Counted from the stretch's first letter, positions 42,734 through 53,219 are shown. The stretch: 64,000 nt of DNA from Paenarthrobacter sp. DKR-5 (GCF_018531425.1 NZ_JAHBOI010000001.1:310001-374000), one strand, 5' to 3'. Notes: generated by a model from the sequence alone, not told the origin. A program made the numbers and translations.

Positions 42734-43060
42734 ATGGACATCGTGGAGTTCCTCCTCGCGCGCATCCGTGAGGATGAGTCCAAGTCACAGGAGCTGCTTG
42801 CCAGGCCGTTCCTTTCCGAATCGGACCGCTGGTACGAGCAGCGGATGCTCACCGAATGCGCGGCCAAACGCGTCCTGGTGGACGTCATCGGCCATGCCCG
42901 GGAAGCCGCCCTGAACCACATGATCCTCAGCGACGACAGGGAAAGCCGGCGTCTGGCCGAGAGTATCGAGTGGACGGTCTACGCGCTCAGCGCGATGGCC
43001 CTGCCGTACATGGAGCACCCCGATTACCAGGACTCCTGGCGTTTACCGGAAGCGAGGTAG
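42734..43060 (+). CDS. DUF6221 family protein
   Basis: A 108-residue helical protein of the actinobacterial DUF6221 type: MDIVEFLLARIREDE at the start, RMLTECAAKRVLVDVI in the middle and ALPYMEHPDYQDSW at the end. The function is unknown. It stands alone, divergent from the trehalase fusion and convergent with the aldehyde dehydrogenase gene. Confidence 0.78.
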   Translation: MDIVEFLLARIREDESKSQELLARPFLSESDRWYEQRMLTECAAKRVLVDVIGHAREAALNHMILSDDRESRRLAESIEWTVYALSAMALPYMEHPDYQDSWRLPEAR

Positions 43061-43081
43061 CCGGGGCGCCGGCCGGCTGCC

Positions 43082-44533
43082 TCAGGGGAGCGAGAGCACG
43101 CCGTCGACCCGGCGCGGAATGCGCAACGGGTTCTCCTCCCGCAGCGCCTCGGGCAGCAGGGCCTCGGGCGCGTCCTGGTAGGCGACGGGCCGCTGGAAGC
43201 GCCGGGCGGCGGTCGCACCGACGGAGGTGAACAGCGAGGTGGTGGCGGGCCACGGGCCGCCGTGGTGCTGGGCCCAGTTCACCGCGACGCCGGTGGGCCA
43301 GCCGCCGAAGAGGACCCGGCCGGCGAGGCCGGCGAGCTGCTCGGCCACGGCCTGGATGTCCTCCCCCGGCTCGGCATCGACCGTCGCGGTCAGGCTCCCC
43401 GGCACCAGGGCCAGCACCCGGTGCAGCTCCTCCCGGTCCTGGTATTCGATCAGCACAGTGGTGGGGCCGAAGCACTCCTCCAGCAGCCGGTCCGGGTGCT
43501 CGAAGACGGTGGCCGCCGAGGTCCGGAACACCACCGGCGCAGCGCCCTCGGCGAGGGCGCGCTGGTCCACGGACCCGACGACGACGTCCACTCCCGGGAC
43601 CGTCGCATGCCCGCGCAGACCCTCCGGGTAGGCCTCTGCGATCCGGTCGGTGAGCATGGCGCCGGCAGGCTTTTCCCGGGAGGCAGCGGCGAGGAGCGCA
43701 GCGAAGTCCGTTCCTTCGGGCAGGAAGACCAGACCGGGCTTGGTGCAGAACTGTCCTGCCCCCAGGGTGAAGGAGCCGGCCAGTCCGGACGCGAGTTCGG
43801 CGCCGCGGGCCTCGATGGCTGCCTGCGTGAGGACGACGGGGTTGAGGCTGCCGAGTTCGCCGTAGAACGGAATCGGGTCCGGGCGGGAGACGGCCAGGTC
43901 GAACAGCGCGCGTCCGCCCGGGATGGAGCCGGTGAAGCCGACCGCTTTGATGGCCGGGTCCTGGACCAGCGCAGTGCCCGCGTCGCGGCCCGAGACCAGG
44001 CTGAACAACCCTTCGGGTGCGCCGGCACCGCGCAAGGCTTCAGCCACGAGCTCCGCGGTGCGCTCGGAAAGCCGCGGGTGCCCGGAGTGGGCCTTGACGA
44101 CGACGGCGCAGCCGACCGCGAGCGCGGAGGCCGTGTCCCCGCCGGCGACGGAGAAGGCAAACGGGAAATTGGAGGCCGAGAACACCGCGACCGGACCGAG
44201 CGGACGCAGCACCCGACGCAGGTCCGGCGTCGGCGGGACCGCCGCCGGGTTGGCATGGTCGATGATGGCTTCCAGGTAGGAGCCCTCGGTGATCACACGG
44301 GCGAACAGCCTCAGCTGCCCCGAGGTGCGCGCCACCTCGCCGGCGAGCCGGGCCTCGCCGAGGTGCGTCTCCTCGTCGGCGAGGGCCACCAGTTCGGCGC
44401 TGTTCGCGTCGAGGATGTCGGCCACCGCCAGCAGCCACTCGGCGCGCCGGGCGTCGGGGGTTGCGGCCGCGATGGCCGAGGCACGGGCCGCGGCCTGCGT
44501 GATGTGGGTCAGTTCCAGTTGCGCTGTGCTCAC
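43082..44533 (-). CDS. aldehyde dehydrogenase (NADP), 2-oxoglutarate-semialdehyde type
   Basis: A 483-residue aldehyde dehydrogenase. Catalytic Cys in LGAGQFCTKPGLVFLP, general-base Glu in YGELGSLNPVV, substrate loop VFSASNFPFAFSVAGGDTASA and cofactor loop VGFTGSIPGGRALF. The FCTKPG context fits the 2,5-dioxovalerate dehydrogenase group that finishes oxidative sugar-acid pathways. It is last of a five-gene leftward operon, 37 bp after the enolase gene. GTG start with AAAGGA upstream. Confidence 0.87.
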   Translation of the reverse strand: MSTAQLELTHITQAAARASAIAAATPDARRAEWLLAVADILDANSAELVALADEETHLGEARLAGEVARTSGQLRLFARVITEGSYLEAIIDHANPAAVPPTPDLRRVLRPLGPVAVFSASNFPFAFSVAGGDTASALAVGCAVVVKAHSGHPRLSERTAELVAEALRGAGAPEGLFSLVSGRDAGTALVQDPAIKAVGFTGSIPGGRALFDLAVSRPDPIPFYGELGSLNPVVLTQAAIEARGAELASGLAGSFTLGAGQFCTKPGLVFLPEGTDFAALLAAASREKPAGAMLTDRIAEAYPEGLRGHATVPGVDVVVGSVDQRALAEGAAPVVFRTSAATVFEHPDRLLEECFGPTTVLIEYQDREELHRVLALVPGSLTATVDAEPGEDIQAVAEQLAGLAGRVLFGGWPTGVAVNWAQHHGGPWPATTSLFTSVGATAARRFQRPVAYQDAPEALLPEALREENPLRIPRRVDGVLSLP

Positions 44534-44570
44534 ACTGTGTCCTTTGCTCGTTGCGGTCCGCCGGCGGCGG

Positions 44571-45638
44571 TCAGTTTTTGAACCTGAGGCCCAGGCCCGG
44601 CAGCCCACGGTCCTCCAGCCGGCCCTGCCGGATCACCACGGGGGATTCCCCTGCCAGCAGCCCGAGCTGGCCGAAGCCTGCGTCCTCCACGTCTTCGACC
44701 CAGGCCGGCTCTGCCAGGGTCAGGGCCAGCTGGCCGGAAAGTTCGGGCAGCAGGTGCGGCGCGATCCGCAGGCTGTGCGCGCGGGCCAGTTCCACGATCC
44801 GGCGGAACGGCGTGATGCCTCCCACCCGGACGATGTTGGGCTGGATGATGTCCACGGCGCCCGCTTCGATGAAGTCCCTGAACCGGTAGATGTTGTGGAC
44901 GTTCTCCCCCAGCGCGATCGGCACCGGCGAGGTGCGCCTGAGCTGCCGGTAGCCCCACAGGTCGTCCGCCCGGAGCGGTTCCTCCAGCCATTCCAGGCCG
45001 AAACCGGCCAGCCGGTCCAGTGCCCGGCGTGCGGTTGGAAGGTCCCAGCGCTGGTTCGCGTCGATCATCAGCCGCCGGTCCGGGCCGAGGACCTCCCGCA
45101 CCGCGGCCACCCGCTCGGCATCCTCGGCAGGGTCGGGCTTGCCGACCTTGATCTTGACGGCGTCGTGGCCGGCGGCGACCCAGCGCCGCGCCTGCTCCAC
45201 CAGCTCCTCGAGCGGATAGTGGAGGTTCACCCCCGATCCGTACACCTCGACGGCCGGTTGCCGGCGGCCGAGCAGCCCGGCGACGGATTCACCCGCGCGG
45301 CGGGCGGCCAGGTCCCACAGCGCAAGGTCGACGCCGGCCATGGCGATGGTCACCAGTCCGCCGCTGCCGGCCTCATGCAGCCTCGCGAACAGCTCATCCC
45401 AGAGCGGCTCGGCCGCGGCGTCACGCCCGGTGATGAAGGGCGCGATGTCGTGCTCCAGCAGCGCCTGCACTGCCTGCGGTCCGATGGTGGGAGTCCAGGA
45501 GAAGCCGTAGCCGGTGGCTCCGTCGTCCGTGCTGATTTCGGTCGCGATCACGTGGTTCTCGGGGGCGCCCGCACCCCAGCTGCGGGTCAGCCGCGCGGTG
45601 ATCAACCGGGTACGCAGCCCGGTAATTTTGCCGTTCAT
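44571..45638 (-). CDS. mandelate racemase/muconate lactonizing enzyme family dehydratase
   Basis: A 355-residue enolase-superfamily protein. Acid/base Lys pair in AVKIKVGKPD (KxK, mandelate-racemase subgroup), metal ligands in LMIDANQRWD, WLEEPLRADD and IALGENVHN, and a His in RIAPHLLPELSG. Sugar-acid dehydratases (glucarate, galactarate, galactonate types) share this pattern; the exact acid cannot be read off. Its start overlaps the dehydratase/decarboxylase stop as ATGA. It probably supplies the 5-dehydro-4-deoxy acid to that enzyme. Confidence 0.85.
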   Translation of the reverse strand: MNGKITGLRTRLITARLTRSWGAGAPENHVIATEISTDDGATGYGFSWTPTIGPQAVQALLEHDIAPFITGRDAAAEPLWDELFARLHEAGSGGLVTIAMAGVDLALWDLAARRAGESVAGLLGRRQPAVEVYGSGVNLHYPLEELVEQARRWVAAGHDAVKIKVGKPDPAEDAERVAAVREVLGPDRRLMIDANQRWDLPTARRALDRLAGFGLEWLEEPLRADDLWGYRQLRRTSPVPIALGENVHNIYRFRDFIEAGAVDIIQPNIVRVGGITPFRRIVELARAHSLRIAPHLLPELSGQLALTLAEPAWVEDVEDAGFGQLGLLAGESPVVIRQGRLEDRGLPGLGLRFKN

Positions 45639-46555
45639 CCCAGTGCCGCCAGCTCTCCGGCCAGCTCCCGGCCGGCGGCGAGGATGGTCTCGAGCTCGCG
45701 CAGCTGCGCCGGGTCCGGATCCACCAGGGGCGGCCGGACGGAGCCGACCGGCATGCCGCCGAGGCGCAGGCCGGCCTTGATCAGCGAGACCCCGAAGCCC
45801 GGCGTCTGGTCCCGCAGCCGGACCAGCGGGGCGTAGAAGTGCTCCAGCAGGGCGTTGCGGCGGCCCTCGTCCCCGCTGGCGTAGGCCTGGTAGTACGCCG
45901 AGGCGATTTCCGGTGCCATCGCAAAGGCGGCCGACGAGTAGAGCGGAATGCCCAGCCCGCGGTACGCGCCCTGGGTGAGCTCGGCGGTCAGCAGCCCGTT
46001 GAAGAACTGGAAGTCCTCCCGGCCCGCGGCCTTCACGGCCGTGACGATTTCCTGGGCCAGCCCCACGTCGCCGAGGCCGTCCTTGAACCCTATGACCTTC
46101 GGGTTGGCTGCTAGCCGCGCCATCGCGGCCGGCGTGAACCGGGCCGTTCCGCGGTGGTAGACGATCACAGGGAGGGACGTCGCGGCCGCCACCGCCTCCA
46201 CGTAGGCCACGGTTCCCTCCACGGGGCCGCTGACGAGGTAGGGCGGGAGCACGAGCAGGCCGTCCGCCCCTGCGTCGTCCGCCGCACGGGCGGATGCCAG
46301 GGCATGGCCAAGCGGGCCGCCGGCCCCGGACACCACCGGTACGGCGCCGCCGACAGTCTCGACGGCCGCCCGCACCACCGTGCGCACCTCGTCGATCCCC
46401 AGCGCGTGGTACTCGCCTGTGCCGCAGGCCGGGAAGACGCCTCCCGGGGCGAAAGGAAGCCGGGAGGCGATGTGCTCGCGCAGCAGGCCGGCGTCGACCT
46501 CGTTCTTTGCGGTGAACGGGGTGACGGGGAAGAACAGAACGCCGTCGAATTTCAT
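45635..46555 (-). CDS. 5-dehydro-4-deoxyglucarate dehydratase-type lyase (DapA family)
   Basis: A 306-residue class I aldolase-fold enzyme. The Schiff-base Lys is in KVIGFKDGLGDVG, the catalytic Tyr in PVIVYHRGTARFT, and FPACGTGEYHALGIDEV is the typical family start. KDG dehydratases dehydrate and decarboxylate 5-dehydro-4-deoxyglucarate to 2-oxoglutarate semialdehyde, which the dehydrogenase at 43082 would oxidise. ATGA overlaps bind it to genes on both sides. Confidence 0.88.
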   Translation of the reverse strand: MKFDGVLFFPVTPFTAKNEVDAGLLREHIASRLPFAPGGVFPACGTGEYHALGIDEVRTVVRAAVETVGGAVPVVSGAGGPLGHALASARAADDAGADGLLVLPPYLVSGPVEGTVAYVEAVAAATSLPVIVYHRGTARFTPAAMARLAANPKVIGFKDGLGDVGLAQEIVTAVKAAGREDFQFFNGLLTAELTQGAYRGLGIPLYSSAAFAMAPEIASAYYQAYASGDEGRRNALLEHFYAPLVRLRDQTPGFGVSLIKAGLRLGGMPVGSVRPPLVDPDPAQLRELETILAAGRELAGELAALG

Positions 46556-47505
46556 CGGATCTCCTGCTGGACGGGCGACGCCGGGACCAGACCCGGCTCT
46601 TCGCGGGGGACGGTTTCCACGAGTTCGGTGCGCCAGCTGCGGCGCGGCACCCAGCCCAGCAGCCGCTCGGCTTTGGCAATGGAGAACGCCGGGCTGGTGC
46701 CGGTCAGCCCGGCTGCGGCTTCTGCCGTTCCGGGCACGAACAGCGGCAGCAGTTCGCTCAGCGGCCGGCGGGCCAAGGCGTCGGCGGCTCCGACGAAGAA
46801 CGTCTCGCCGTTCGGGATGGAGTCCATTTTCTGCAGCAGCAGGTCCAGGAACTCCGCCACGTCCCGGGCATCGACGTAGTTGAACAGCGCCGGCGCCGCG
46901 AGAGACGGGTCATCGAGCCGTTCGCGGACAGTGTGTCCCTGCTGGGTGGGTGCGCCCCGCCACTCCTCCGGCGAGATGACGAAGCAGGGGCGGAAGGCGG
47001 CGTAGCGAAGCTGCCCGCCCCGCTCGGCGGCGAACATCCGGGCCGTCTGTTCGGCCACCAGCTTCGAGAGCGCATAGGCGTTCCACGGCCGCGGCTCCGT
47101 CCGTTCATCCAGCGGGAGCCGGTCCGGCCGCCAGCCGGCAGGCGAGCCGTAGCCGAGCACGGTGGGGCTGCTGGCAGTGACGATACGGCGCACACCGGCG
47201 TCGGTCGCGGCCCGCAGGACCGCGTACGCGAGCGCCGTGTTGGTGGCGAGGATGACCTCCTCCGGCGCGCTGAAGGGGACCGCAATCGCGGCAAGGTGGA
47301 TGACCGCGTCGGGCCGGTGCGCATCGATGATCCGCCGCGCCTCCCCCGCGACCAGCAGGTCCGCTGCGACCTGGGTGACTCCTGCGGGCATCCCCGCTGC
47401 GGTCTCCCGGTCCACTGACGCCACCGTGTACCCGGCGGCGGCCAGCCCTGCCACGACGCTGCGTCCCAGCCGGCCCGCGCCGCCGGTTACCAGCACCGAA
47501 CTCAT
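46552..47505 (-). CDS. NAD-dependent epimerase/dehydratase family protein
   Basis: A 317-residue extended short-chain dehydrogenase: VLVTGGAGRLGRSVVAGL at the N-terminus (GxxGxxG), active-site Tyr and Lys in WNAYALSKLVAEQTARM (YxxxK), and TASSPTVLGYG carrying the Ser. In this operon it could oxidise a uronate or aldose to the acid or lactone, or epimerise it. It is longer than the uronate dehydrogenases I know, so no specific activity is assigned. Confidence 0.78.
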   Translation of the reverse strand: MSSVLVTGGAGRLGRSVVAGLAAAGYTVASVDRETAAGMPAGVTQVAADLLVAGEARRIIDAHRPDAVIHLAAIAVPFSAPEEVILATNTALAYAVLRAATDAGVRRIVTASSPTVLGYGSPAGWRPDRLPLDERTEPRPWNAYALSKLVAEQTARMFAAERGGQLRYAAFRPCFVISPEEWRGAPTQQGHTVRERLDDPSLAAPALFNYVDARDVAEFLDLLLQKMDSIPNGETFFVGAADALARRPLSELLPLFVPGTAEAAAGLTGTSPAFSIAKAERLLGWVPRRSWRTELVETVPREEPGLVPASPVQQEIR

Positions 47506-48923
47506 CGCCCCGCCGCCCCTCCGGGCCGGCGCCGCAGGTCCGCGCCCAGACCCAGGTCGGCCACCTGGACCGGAAGCCCGCTTTCCAGCGACCGGTTCCC
47601 GGCAATCCCGACGGCGACCGAGCGCAGGCCGTCGATATACCCGGAGGGCCGTCCGAGCGGGTCCTCGCCGGGGCCGTTGAAGACGTCCGAGAGCAGCAGC
47701 GTGTCACCGCCGCCGTGTCCGCCTGCGCCGTTGCGGATGGGCACCTCGTAGGCGGCCTCCCAGTGGCGCTGGACCACCAGCCGCTCGCCGTCGCGGCGCA
47801 CCTCGTCCGGCTGGTCCACCGGTGTCGCGCTGGGATCCACCACCACGTTGCCTTCGGCGTCGCGCAGCACCGCGGCGCGCTCGACCACTTCCAGTTCCGC
47901 GCGGCCTTCGGTGCCGTTCACCGCCACCCGGTAGCCCTCCCAGGGGCTGTGCGCGTTCAGTGAGTAGCTCAGGGTGGGGCCGCCGTCATAGTCCACCACG
48001 AGCGCGAGATTGTCCTCGATGGTGATCCCGGGGGCAAAGACGTCCTGGTCCCGGCGGTAGCCGTCGAACTTCTCGTTTTCCAGGTACAGCCGGCGCAGCT
48101 TCTCGTCCCGGCGCAGGTCCAGCGCGAAGGGGTCCGCCGCTGCGGCGTCGTCGGTTCCCCTCTCCGGCCGCGAACCAAGCCCGCGGGCGGCGGCGTTCGC
48201 GTCGCCGTAGAAGCGCAGGCCGCCGGAGGCGTAGATCCGGCGCGGTGAGTCGTTGATCCACCAGTTCACCAGGTCGAAATGGTGCGAGGCCTTGTGGATG
48301 AGCAGGCCGCCGGAGTTGGCCTTGTCCCGGTGCCAGCGCCGGAAGTAATCCGCGCCGTGCACCGTGTCGAGCACCCAGCTGAAGTCGACCGAGGTCACCG
48401 TGCCGATCACGCCGCTCTGGATGATCTCCTTCAGCGCGCTGTTGCGCGGGGAATACCGGTAGTTGAAGGTCACCACCACGTTCCGCGCGGTGCGCGCCAC
48501 GGCCTCGGTGATCCGGCGGCAGCCGTCGGCGTCGATGGTGAGCGGCTTTTCGACGACGACGTCGGCCCCGGCGTGCAGCGCCTCGACGATGTACCCCGCA
48601 TGGGTGTAGTCGGGGGTGGTGATGATGACCCGGTCGATCCCGTTGCCCGCGATGAAGGCCGCCAGGTCCAGGGGGTCAAAGGCGGCAACTTCGGCGGCCT
48701 CCGGCGCCAGCTCGGCGGCCAGCGCGCGGTAGTACTCCACGCGGCCCGGGTTCACGTCGCCGACGGCAACAAGCTCGGCGACGTCGGAGTGGGCGCCCAG
48801 GATCGCCTTGATGTACATCTCCGCCCGGGAGCCTGTGCCGACCAGGGCGAAGCGGGTGCGGAGGCGCCGCGCCGCGTCGCCCGGCTGGGTGGAAGCCGCG
48901 GGAGCGGCGTCGACGGTAACCAT
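47502..48923 (-). CDS. Gfo/Idh/MocA family oxidoreductase
   Basis: A 473-residue NAD(P)-dependent oxidoreductase. Rossmann start FALVGTGSRAEMYIKAILG, catalytic EKP in DVVVEKPLTIDADGC, and second-domain residues GLLIHKASHHFDLVNWW, with the His typical of sugar oxidoreductases. It is the first gene of the leftward sugar-acid operon, its stop overlapping the epimerase start. The ATG at MVTVDAAPAAS was preferred; a longer open frame upstream has no family match. The operator and promoter lie 68-125 bp upstream. Confidence 0.85.
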   Translation of the reverse strand: MVTVDAAPAASTQPGDAARRLRTRFALVGTGSRAEMYIKAILGAHSDVAELVAVGDVNPGRVEYYRALAAELAPEAAEVAAFDPLDLAAFIAGNGIDRVIITTPDYTHAGYIVEALHAGADVVVEKPLTIDADGCRRITEAVARTARNVVVTFNYRYSPRNSALKEIIQSGVIGTVTSVDFSWVLDTVHGADYFRRWHRDKANSGGLLIHKASHHFDLVNWWINDSPRRIYASGGLRFYGDANAAARGLGSRPERGTDDAAAADPFALDLRRDEKLRRLYLENEKFDGYRRDQDVFAPGITIEDNLALVVDYDGGPTLSYSLNAHSPWEGYRVAVNGTEGRAELEVVERAAVLRDAEGNVVVDPSATPVDQPDEVRRDGERLVVQRHWEAAYEVPIRNGAGGHGGGDTLLLSDVFNGPGEDPLGRPSGYIDGLRSVAVGIAGNRSLESGLPVQVADLGLGADLRRRPGGAAGR

Positions 48924-48990
48924 GAGTGACAGACCTTTCGAAGGGAAGACCGGCATCGTCGCCGGAGGAACCGCCGGCCGGAGCCGGCTG

Positions 48991-49572
<582 letters not shown>

Positions 49573-49661
49573 GGAAACCGGCTGACAGACATCAGATGCG
49601 TCAGGGCGCAGATTGTGCTTACAGTGCGGTAGGACCACACTCCAACGACAGCGAGGTTGCC

Positions 49662-50900
49662 ATGAGCCAGTACGTCCCGCCCGCCCTGAAGCGCCGCTTC
49701 CCGAAGGTCGCCGACCTGGCGCCGCTCATGCAGTTCAAGACGCCCCGGTTCGGCACCGAGGCCCGCGTGCAGGCCGCCAACACCATCTGGGACCTGCGGG
49801 ACATCGCCAAGCGCCGCACCCCTGCCGCCCCCTTCGACTACACCGACGGCGCGGCCGAGGCGGAGATCACGCTGCGCCGGGCGCGGGAAGCGTTCCTGGA
49901 CCTGGAATTCCGGCCCGGCATCCTGCGCAACGTCGCGGCGGTGGACCTGTCGACCGAAATCCTCGGAGCGACGTCGTCGATGCCCTTCGGCATTGCCCCG
50001 ACGGGCTTCACCCGGATGATGCAGTCCGAGGGCGAATACGCCGGTTCCCGCGCCGCCCGGGACGCCGGCATCCCCTACACGCTCTCCACCATGGGCACCG
50101 CGTCCCTCGAAGACGTCGCCGCCGCCGCCCCGGACGGCCGCAACTGGTTCCAGCTCTACCTTTGGACCGACAGGGACCGCTCCATGGCGCTGATCGAGCG
50201 CGCCGCCCGGGCCGGCAACGACACCCTGATGGTCACGGTCGACACTCCCGTCGGCGGAGCCCGGCTGCGCGACGTGCGCAACGGCATGACCATCCCTCCG
50301 TCGCTGACCCTCAAGACCGTCCTCGACGCCTCGTACCGGCCCGCCTGGTGGTTCGATTTCCTCACCCGCGAGCCGCTGTCCTTCGCCTCCCTGTCCCGGT
50401 ATTCCGGCACGGTGGCCCAGCTGATCGACTCGATGTTCGACCCGACCCTCAGCTTCGAGGATCTCGCGTGGCTGCGCGAGACCTGGAAGGGCAAGCTCGT
50501 GGTCAAGGGGCTGCAGACCGTGGATGACGCCAAGCGTGTGGTCGACTATGGCGCGGACGGCATCGTTCTCTCCAACCACGGCGGCCGGCAGCTGGACCGG
50601 GCGCCCATTCCGTTGCACCTGTTGCCCGACGTCGCCGCCGCCCTGAAGGGCAAGACGGACATCATCCTGGACACCGGCATCATGAGCGGCGGCGACATCA
50701 TCGCCGCCATGGCGCTCGGGGCGGATTTCACCCTGGTCGGCCGGGCCTACCTGTACGGACTGATGGCCGGCGGCCGGGCCGGGGTGGACCGGACCATCGA
50801 GATCCTGCGCGGCGAGATGACGCGCACCATGAAGCTGCTCGGGGCCAACAAGATCTCCGACCTGAACCCGGACCATGTGCGCCTGCTCGGCACGCAGTAA
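49662..50900 (+). CDS. lldD: FMN-dependent alpha-hydroxy-acid dehydrogenase (L-lactate dehydrogenase type)
   Basis: A 412-residue FMN enzyme. FMN site residues in [14 protein letters not shown], the catalytic His and Arg in [15 protein letters not shown] (about 306-320), Lys in [15 protein letters not shown] and the phosphate loop [32 protein letters not shown]-lactate dehydrogenase (quinone) is the most likely activity, though other 2-hydroxy acids are possible. The ATG at [12 protein letters not shown] has GAGG upstream. Aldo/keto reductase and esterase genes follow in the same direction. Confidence 0.87.
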   Translation: MSQYVPPALKRRFPKVADLAPLMQFKTPRFGTEARVQAANTIWDLRDIAKRRTPAAPFDYTDGAAEAEITLRRAREAFLDLEFRPGILRNVAAVDLSTEILGATSSMPFGIAPTGFTRMMQSEGEYAGSRAARDAGIPYTLSTMGTASLEDVAAAAPDGRNWFQLYLWTDRDRSMALIERAARAGNDTLMVTVDTPVGGARLRDVRNGMTIPPSLTLKTVLDASYRPAWWFDFLTREPLSFASLSRYSGTVAQLIDSMFDPTLSFEDLAWLRETWKGKLVVKGLQTVDDAKRVVDYGADGIVLSNHGGRQLDRAPIPLHLLPDVAAALKGKTDIILDTGIMSGGDIIAAMALGADFTLVGRAYLYGLMAGGRAGVDRTIEILRGEMTRTMKLLGANKISDLNPDHVRLLGTQ

Positions 50901-50976
50901 CGGGCAAGGCAGTGAGAGATCAGGCAGCAACAGAAAAGGCAGTGACGGAAAAGGCGCGATAGGAAAGACTGAGGCC

Positions 50977-51807
50977 ATGGCACTTGCACCCACGATTGAG
51001 CTCAATGACGGCTTCGCGATCCCGCAGCTGGGCCTGGGAACCTGGCCCCTGAACGACGAGGAAGTCGCCCGCACGGTGGTCACTGCGGTGGAGGCCGGCT
51101 ACCGGCACATCGACACCGCGGCCAAGTACGGCAATGAGCGCGGGGTCGGTGTGGGCATCCGCAGCTGCGGCGTGGACCGGTCCGAGGTCTTCGTCACCAC
51201 CAAGCTCGACGGGACGTACCAGGGCGGCGAGCGCGCTGTCGAAGGCCTCGACGGCTGCCTGAGCCGTCTGGGGCTGGACTACGTGGACCTGCTCCTGATC
51301 CACTGGCCGCTGCCGCAGCGCAACGAATTCGTCTCGACGTGGAAGACCTTCGAGAGGCTGCAGACCGACGGCAAGGCGCGTTCGATCGGGGTCTCCAATT
51401 TCAAGCCCGCGCACCTGGACCGGCTGCTGGCAGAGACCGGAGTGGTCCCGGCCGTGAACCAGATCCAGCTCAGCCCCGCCGTCCCGCGCACCGTCCAGCG
51501 CGCCTACAACGCCCAGCACGGGATCGTCACCGAGTCCTACAGCCCGCTTGGCGCCGGGAGCGACCTCCTCAACGCGCCCGTGCTGGGGCGCCTCGCGGAC
51601 AAGCACGGCCGCACGCCCGGCCAGATCGTGCTGCGCTGGCATGTGCAGCAGGGCTTGGTTGCCATCCCGAAGTCCGCCAACCCGCAGCGGCTCCAGGAGA
51701 ACCTGGATGTCTTTGGCTTCACTCTCGACGACGAGGACCTCGCTGCCCTCGCCACCCTCGACGAGGGCCCCGACGCTGGCATCGACTCCGATGTCCAGGG
51801 CCACTGA
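50977..51807 (+). CDS. aldo/keto reductase
   Basis: A 276-residue NADPH-dependent reductase. Catalytic Asp and Tyr in HIDTAAKYGNERGVG, Lys in FVTTKLDG, His in LLLIHWPLPQ; cofactor segments are GVSNFKPAHLDRLL and the IPKSANPQRLQENLDVF signature near the C-terminus. The family reduces 2,5-diketogluconate, methylglyoxal and many other carbonyls. The 3' end overlaps the next gene by 17 bp, so the two are probably cotranscribed. Confidence 0.88.
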   Translation: MALAPTIELNDGFAIPQLGLGTWPLNDEEVARTVVTAVEAGYRHIDTAAKYGNERGVGVGIRSCGVDRSEVFVTTKLDGTYQGGERAVEGLDGCLSRLGLDYVDLLLIHWPLPQRNEFVSTWKTFERLQTDGKARSIGVSNFKPAHLDRLLAETGVVPAVNQIQLSPAVPRTVQRAYNAQHGIVTESYSPLGAGSDLLNAPVLGRLADKHGRTPGQIVLRWHVQQGLVAIPKSANPQRLQENLDVFGFTLDDEDLAALATLDEGPDAGIDSDVQGH

Positions 51808-52585
51808 GCCGGGGCTGTTCGCCGGCGACGGCGGCAGCTTCGTTCCGCTGCCAGCGCGGGAATCGTCCGCCCGGCTCCCCTGGCTGAGCCTGCACCCGTC
51901 CGCAGCCCAGCTACCGGCCCCGCTGGTGCTGGTCCTGCCGGGCGGCGGCTACCAGCGCCACGCGGACCATGAGGCCGGCCCGGTGGCCGACTGGCTGAAC
52001 AGCCTCGGCCTGCATGCGGCCGTGCTGCGCTACCGGATCGGCCCGACGCGGCACCCCGAACCGCTCCAGGATGCACTCGCCGCCCTTGCCTGGGCGCGCT
52101 CCGGCGGCGCCGGAGACCTGGTCGACACCTCCCGCATCGGGGTGCTGGGATTCTCCGCCGGCGGCCACCTCGCCGCGACCCTGTGCACCGGCGGGGAGGA
52201 CCCAGCCGGGGACCGCCCGGATCTGGCAATTCTGGGCTATCCGGTGGTCTCCTTCCACACCGAGCCGCACGAGGGGTCGGTGCGGGAACTGCTCGGGCCG
52301 GACGCGCCCGAGCAGCCGCGGCGCGAACTATCGGCGGAACTGAAGGTGGACGGCCGCACCCCGGCTACCTTCCTGTGGCACACCGCGGAGGACGCGTCGG
52401 TGCCCGTGTCCCACAGCCTGGGCTATGCCTCGGCGCTGGCCAAGGCCGGCGTTCCGGTGGAACTGCATGTCTTTCCCCACGGCCGGCACGGGCTGGGTCT
52501 GGCGGCGGATGAGCCCGGCGCGGGCCAGTGGCCCGAGCTGTGCGGACGCTGGCTTGCCGGCCGCGGCTGGACTACCGCGTCCTAG
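51791..52585 (+). CDS. alpha/beta hydrolase (BD-FAE/acetyl-esterase-like)
   Basis: A 264-residue alpha/beta hydrolase. Oxyanion motif LVLPGGGYQRHADHEA (about 37-52), nucleophile elbow GVLGFSAGGHLAAT (about 117-130), Asp in WHTAEDASVPVSHS and His in FPHGRHGLGLA. The resemblance is to sugar and xylan acetyl esterases. The ATG at MSRATEPGL lies within the aldo/keto reductase end. The substrate is not known. Confidence 0.82.
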   Translation: MSRATEPGLFAGDGGSFVPLPARESSARLPWLSLHPSAAQLPAPLVLVLPGGGYQRHADHEAGPVADWLNSLGLHAAVLRYRIGPTRHPEPLQDALAALAWARSGGAGDLVDTSRIGVLGFSAGGHLAATLCTGGEDPAGDRPDLAILGYPVVSFHTEPHEGSVRELLGPDAPEQPRRELSAELKVDGRTPATFLWHTAEDASVPVSHSLGYASALAKAGVPVELHVFPHGRHGLGLAADEPGAGQWPELCGRWLAGRGWTTAS

Positions 52586-52615
52586 ACCGGGCAGGCGCCC
52601 GGCTCCGGTTTCCGG

Positions 52616-53152
52616 TCAGTCGCGGCGGCGGCGCAGCTTCGGCAGGTTTGCGAAGACCTCCGCGGCCTTGTTGGCGGCCTGCCCGATGCTCCGGCCGATC
52701 TGCTGGGAGGTCACGGTGCTGGAGGCGGCCGGGCGCCGTGCTGCTCCCCCGGCCGGCGCCGGCACCGATTCGACCAGGGCCGCCGCGGAAAGTCCCGTCT
52801 CCTGGGCCCGGCCGCCATTGGCCTCCGCCGCTGCAGGCTGCCCGTCCGGGTGGACACCGTCGGGTTGCGGCGCGGCGGGGACCGCGCGCCCGGGAACGTC
52901 GAACGGGTCAAGCCACTCCGCGATGCCGAGCAGGGGCTTGCTGGAGAGGCTGTAGTAACGCTTCTGGCCCTGGGCACGCATCGTCACCAGGCCTGCCTCG
53001 CGCAACACCTTCAGATGCTTCGAAACAGTGGGCTGGCTGGCCCCCAGTTCCTCGACCAGCTCCCCGACGGCCTTGTCGCCGGCCCGGAGGGATACGAGGA
53101 TGTCACGCCGAGTTGCCTCCGCGATGACGGCAAACACGTCGTCAATCACCAT
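52616..53152 (-). CDS. ArsR-family winged-helix regulator with long C-terminal tail
   Basis: A 178-residue protein. Residues about 1-80 are a classic ArsR HTH (VFAVIAEATRRDILVSLRAG, GASQPTVSKHLKVLREAGLV, QGQKRYYSL). The last 95 residues are Ala/Pro-rich low complexity ending in a basic RRRRD. No Cys-based metal site is seen. The target is unknown, and divergence from no gene makes a local operon unclear. Confidence 0.8.
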   Translation of the reverse strand: MVIDDVFAVIAEATRRDILVSLRAGDKAVGELVEELGASQPTVSKHLKVLREAGLVTMRAQGQKRYYSLSSKPLLGIAEWLDPFDVPGRAVPAAPQPDGVHPDGQPAAAEANGGRAQETGLSAAALVESVPAPAGGAARRPAASSTVTSQQIGRSIGQAANKAAEVFANLPKLRRRRD

Positions 53153-53219
53153 GCCCCTACCCTAGCGATATATGCGCGGCGCGGCATTCCACGGCGCCCG
53201 ACGGCGGCTGCGGGGCGGG

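Noticed and set aside
40353-42788. An 811-codon frame in another phase of the trehalase gene
   Set aside because: Arg/Pro/Gly-rich shadow; the GH15 signature and start context belong to the other frame.
46552-47505. Naming the epimerase-family gene uronate dehydrogenase
   Set aside because: Pathway context would fit, but the protein is about 50 residues longer than known uronate dehydrogenases and no specific substrate motif was recognised.
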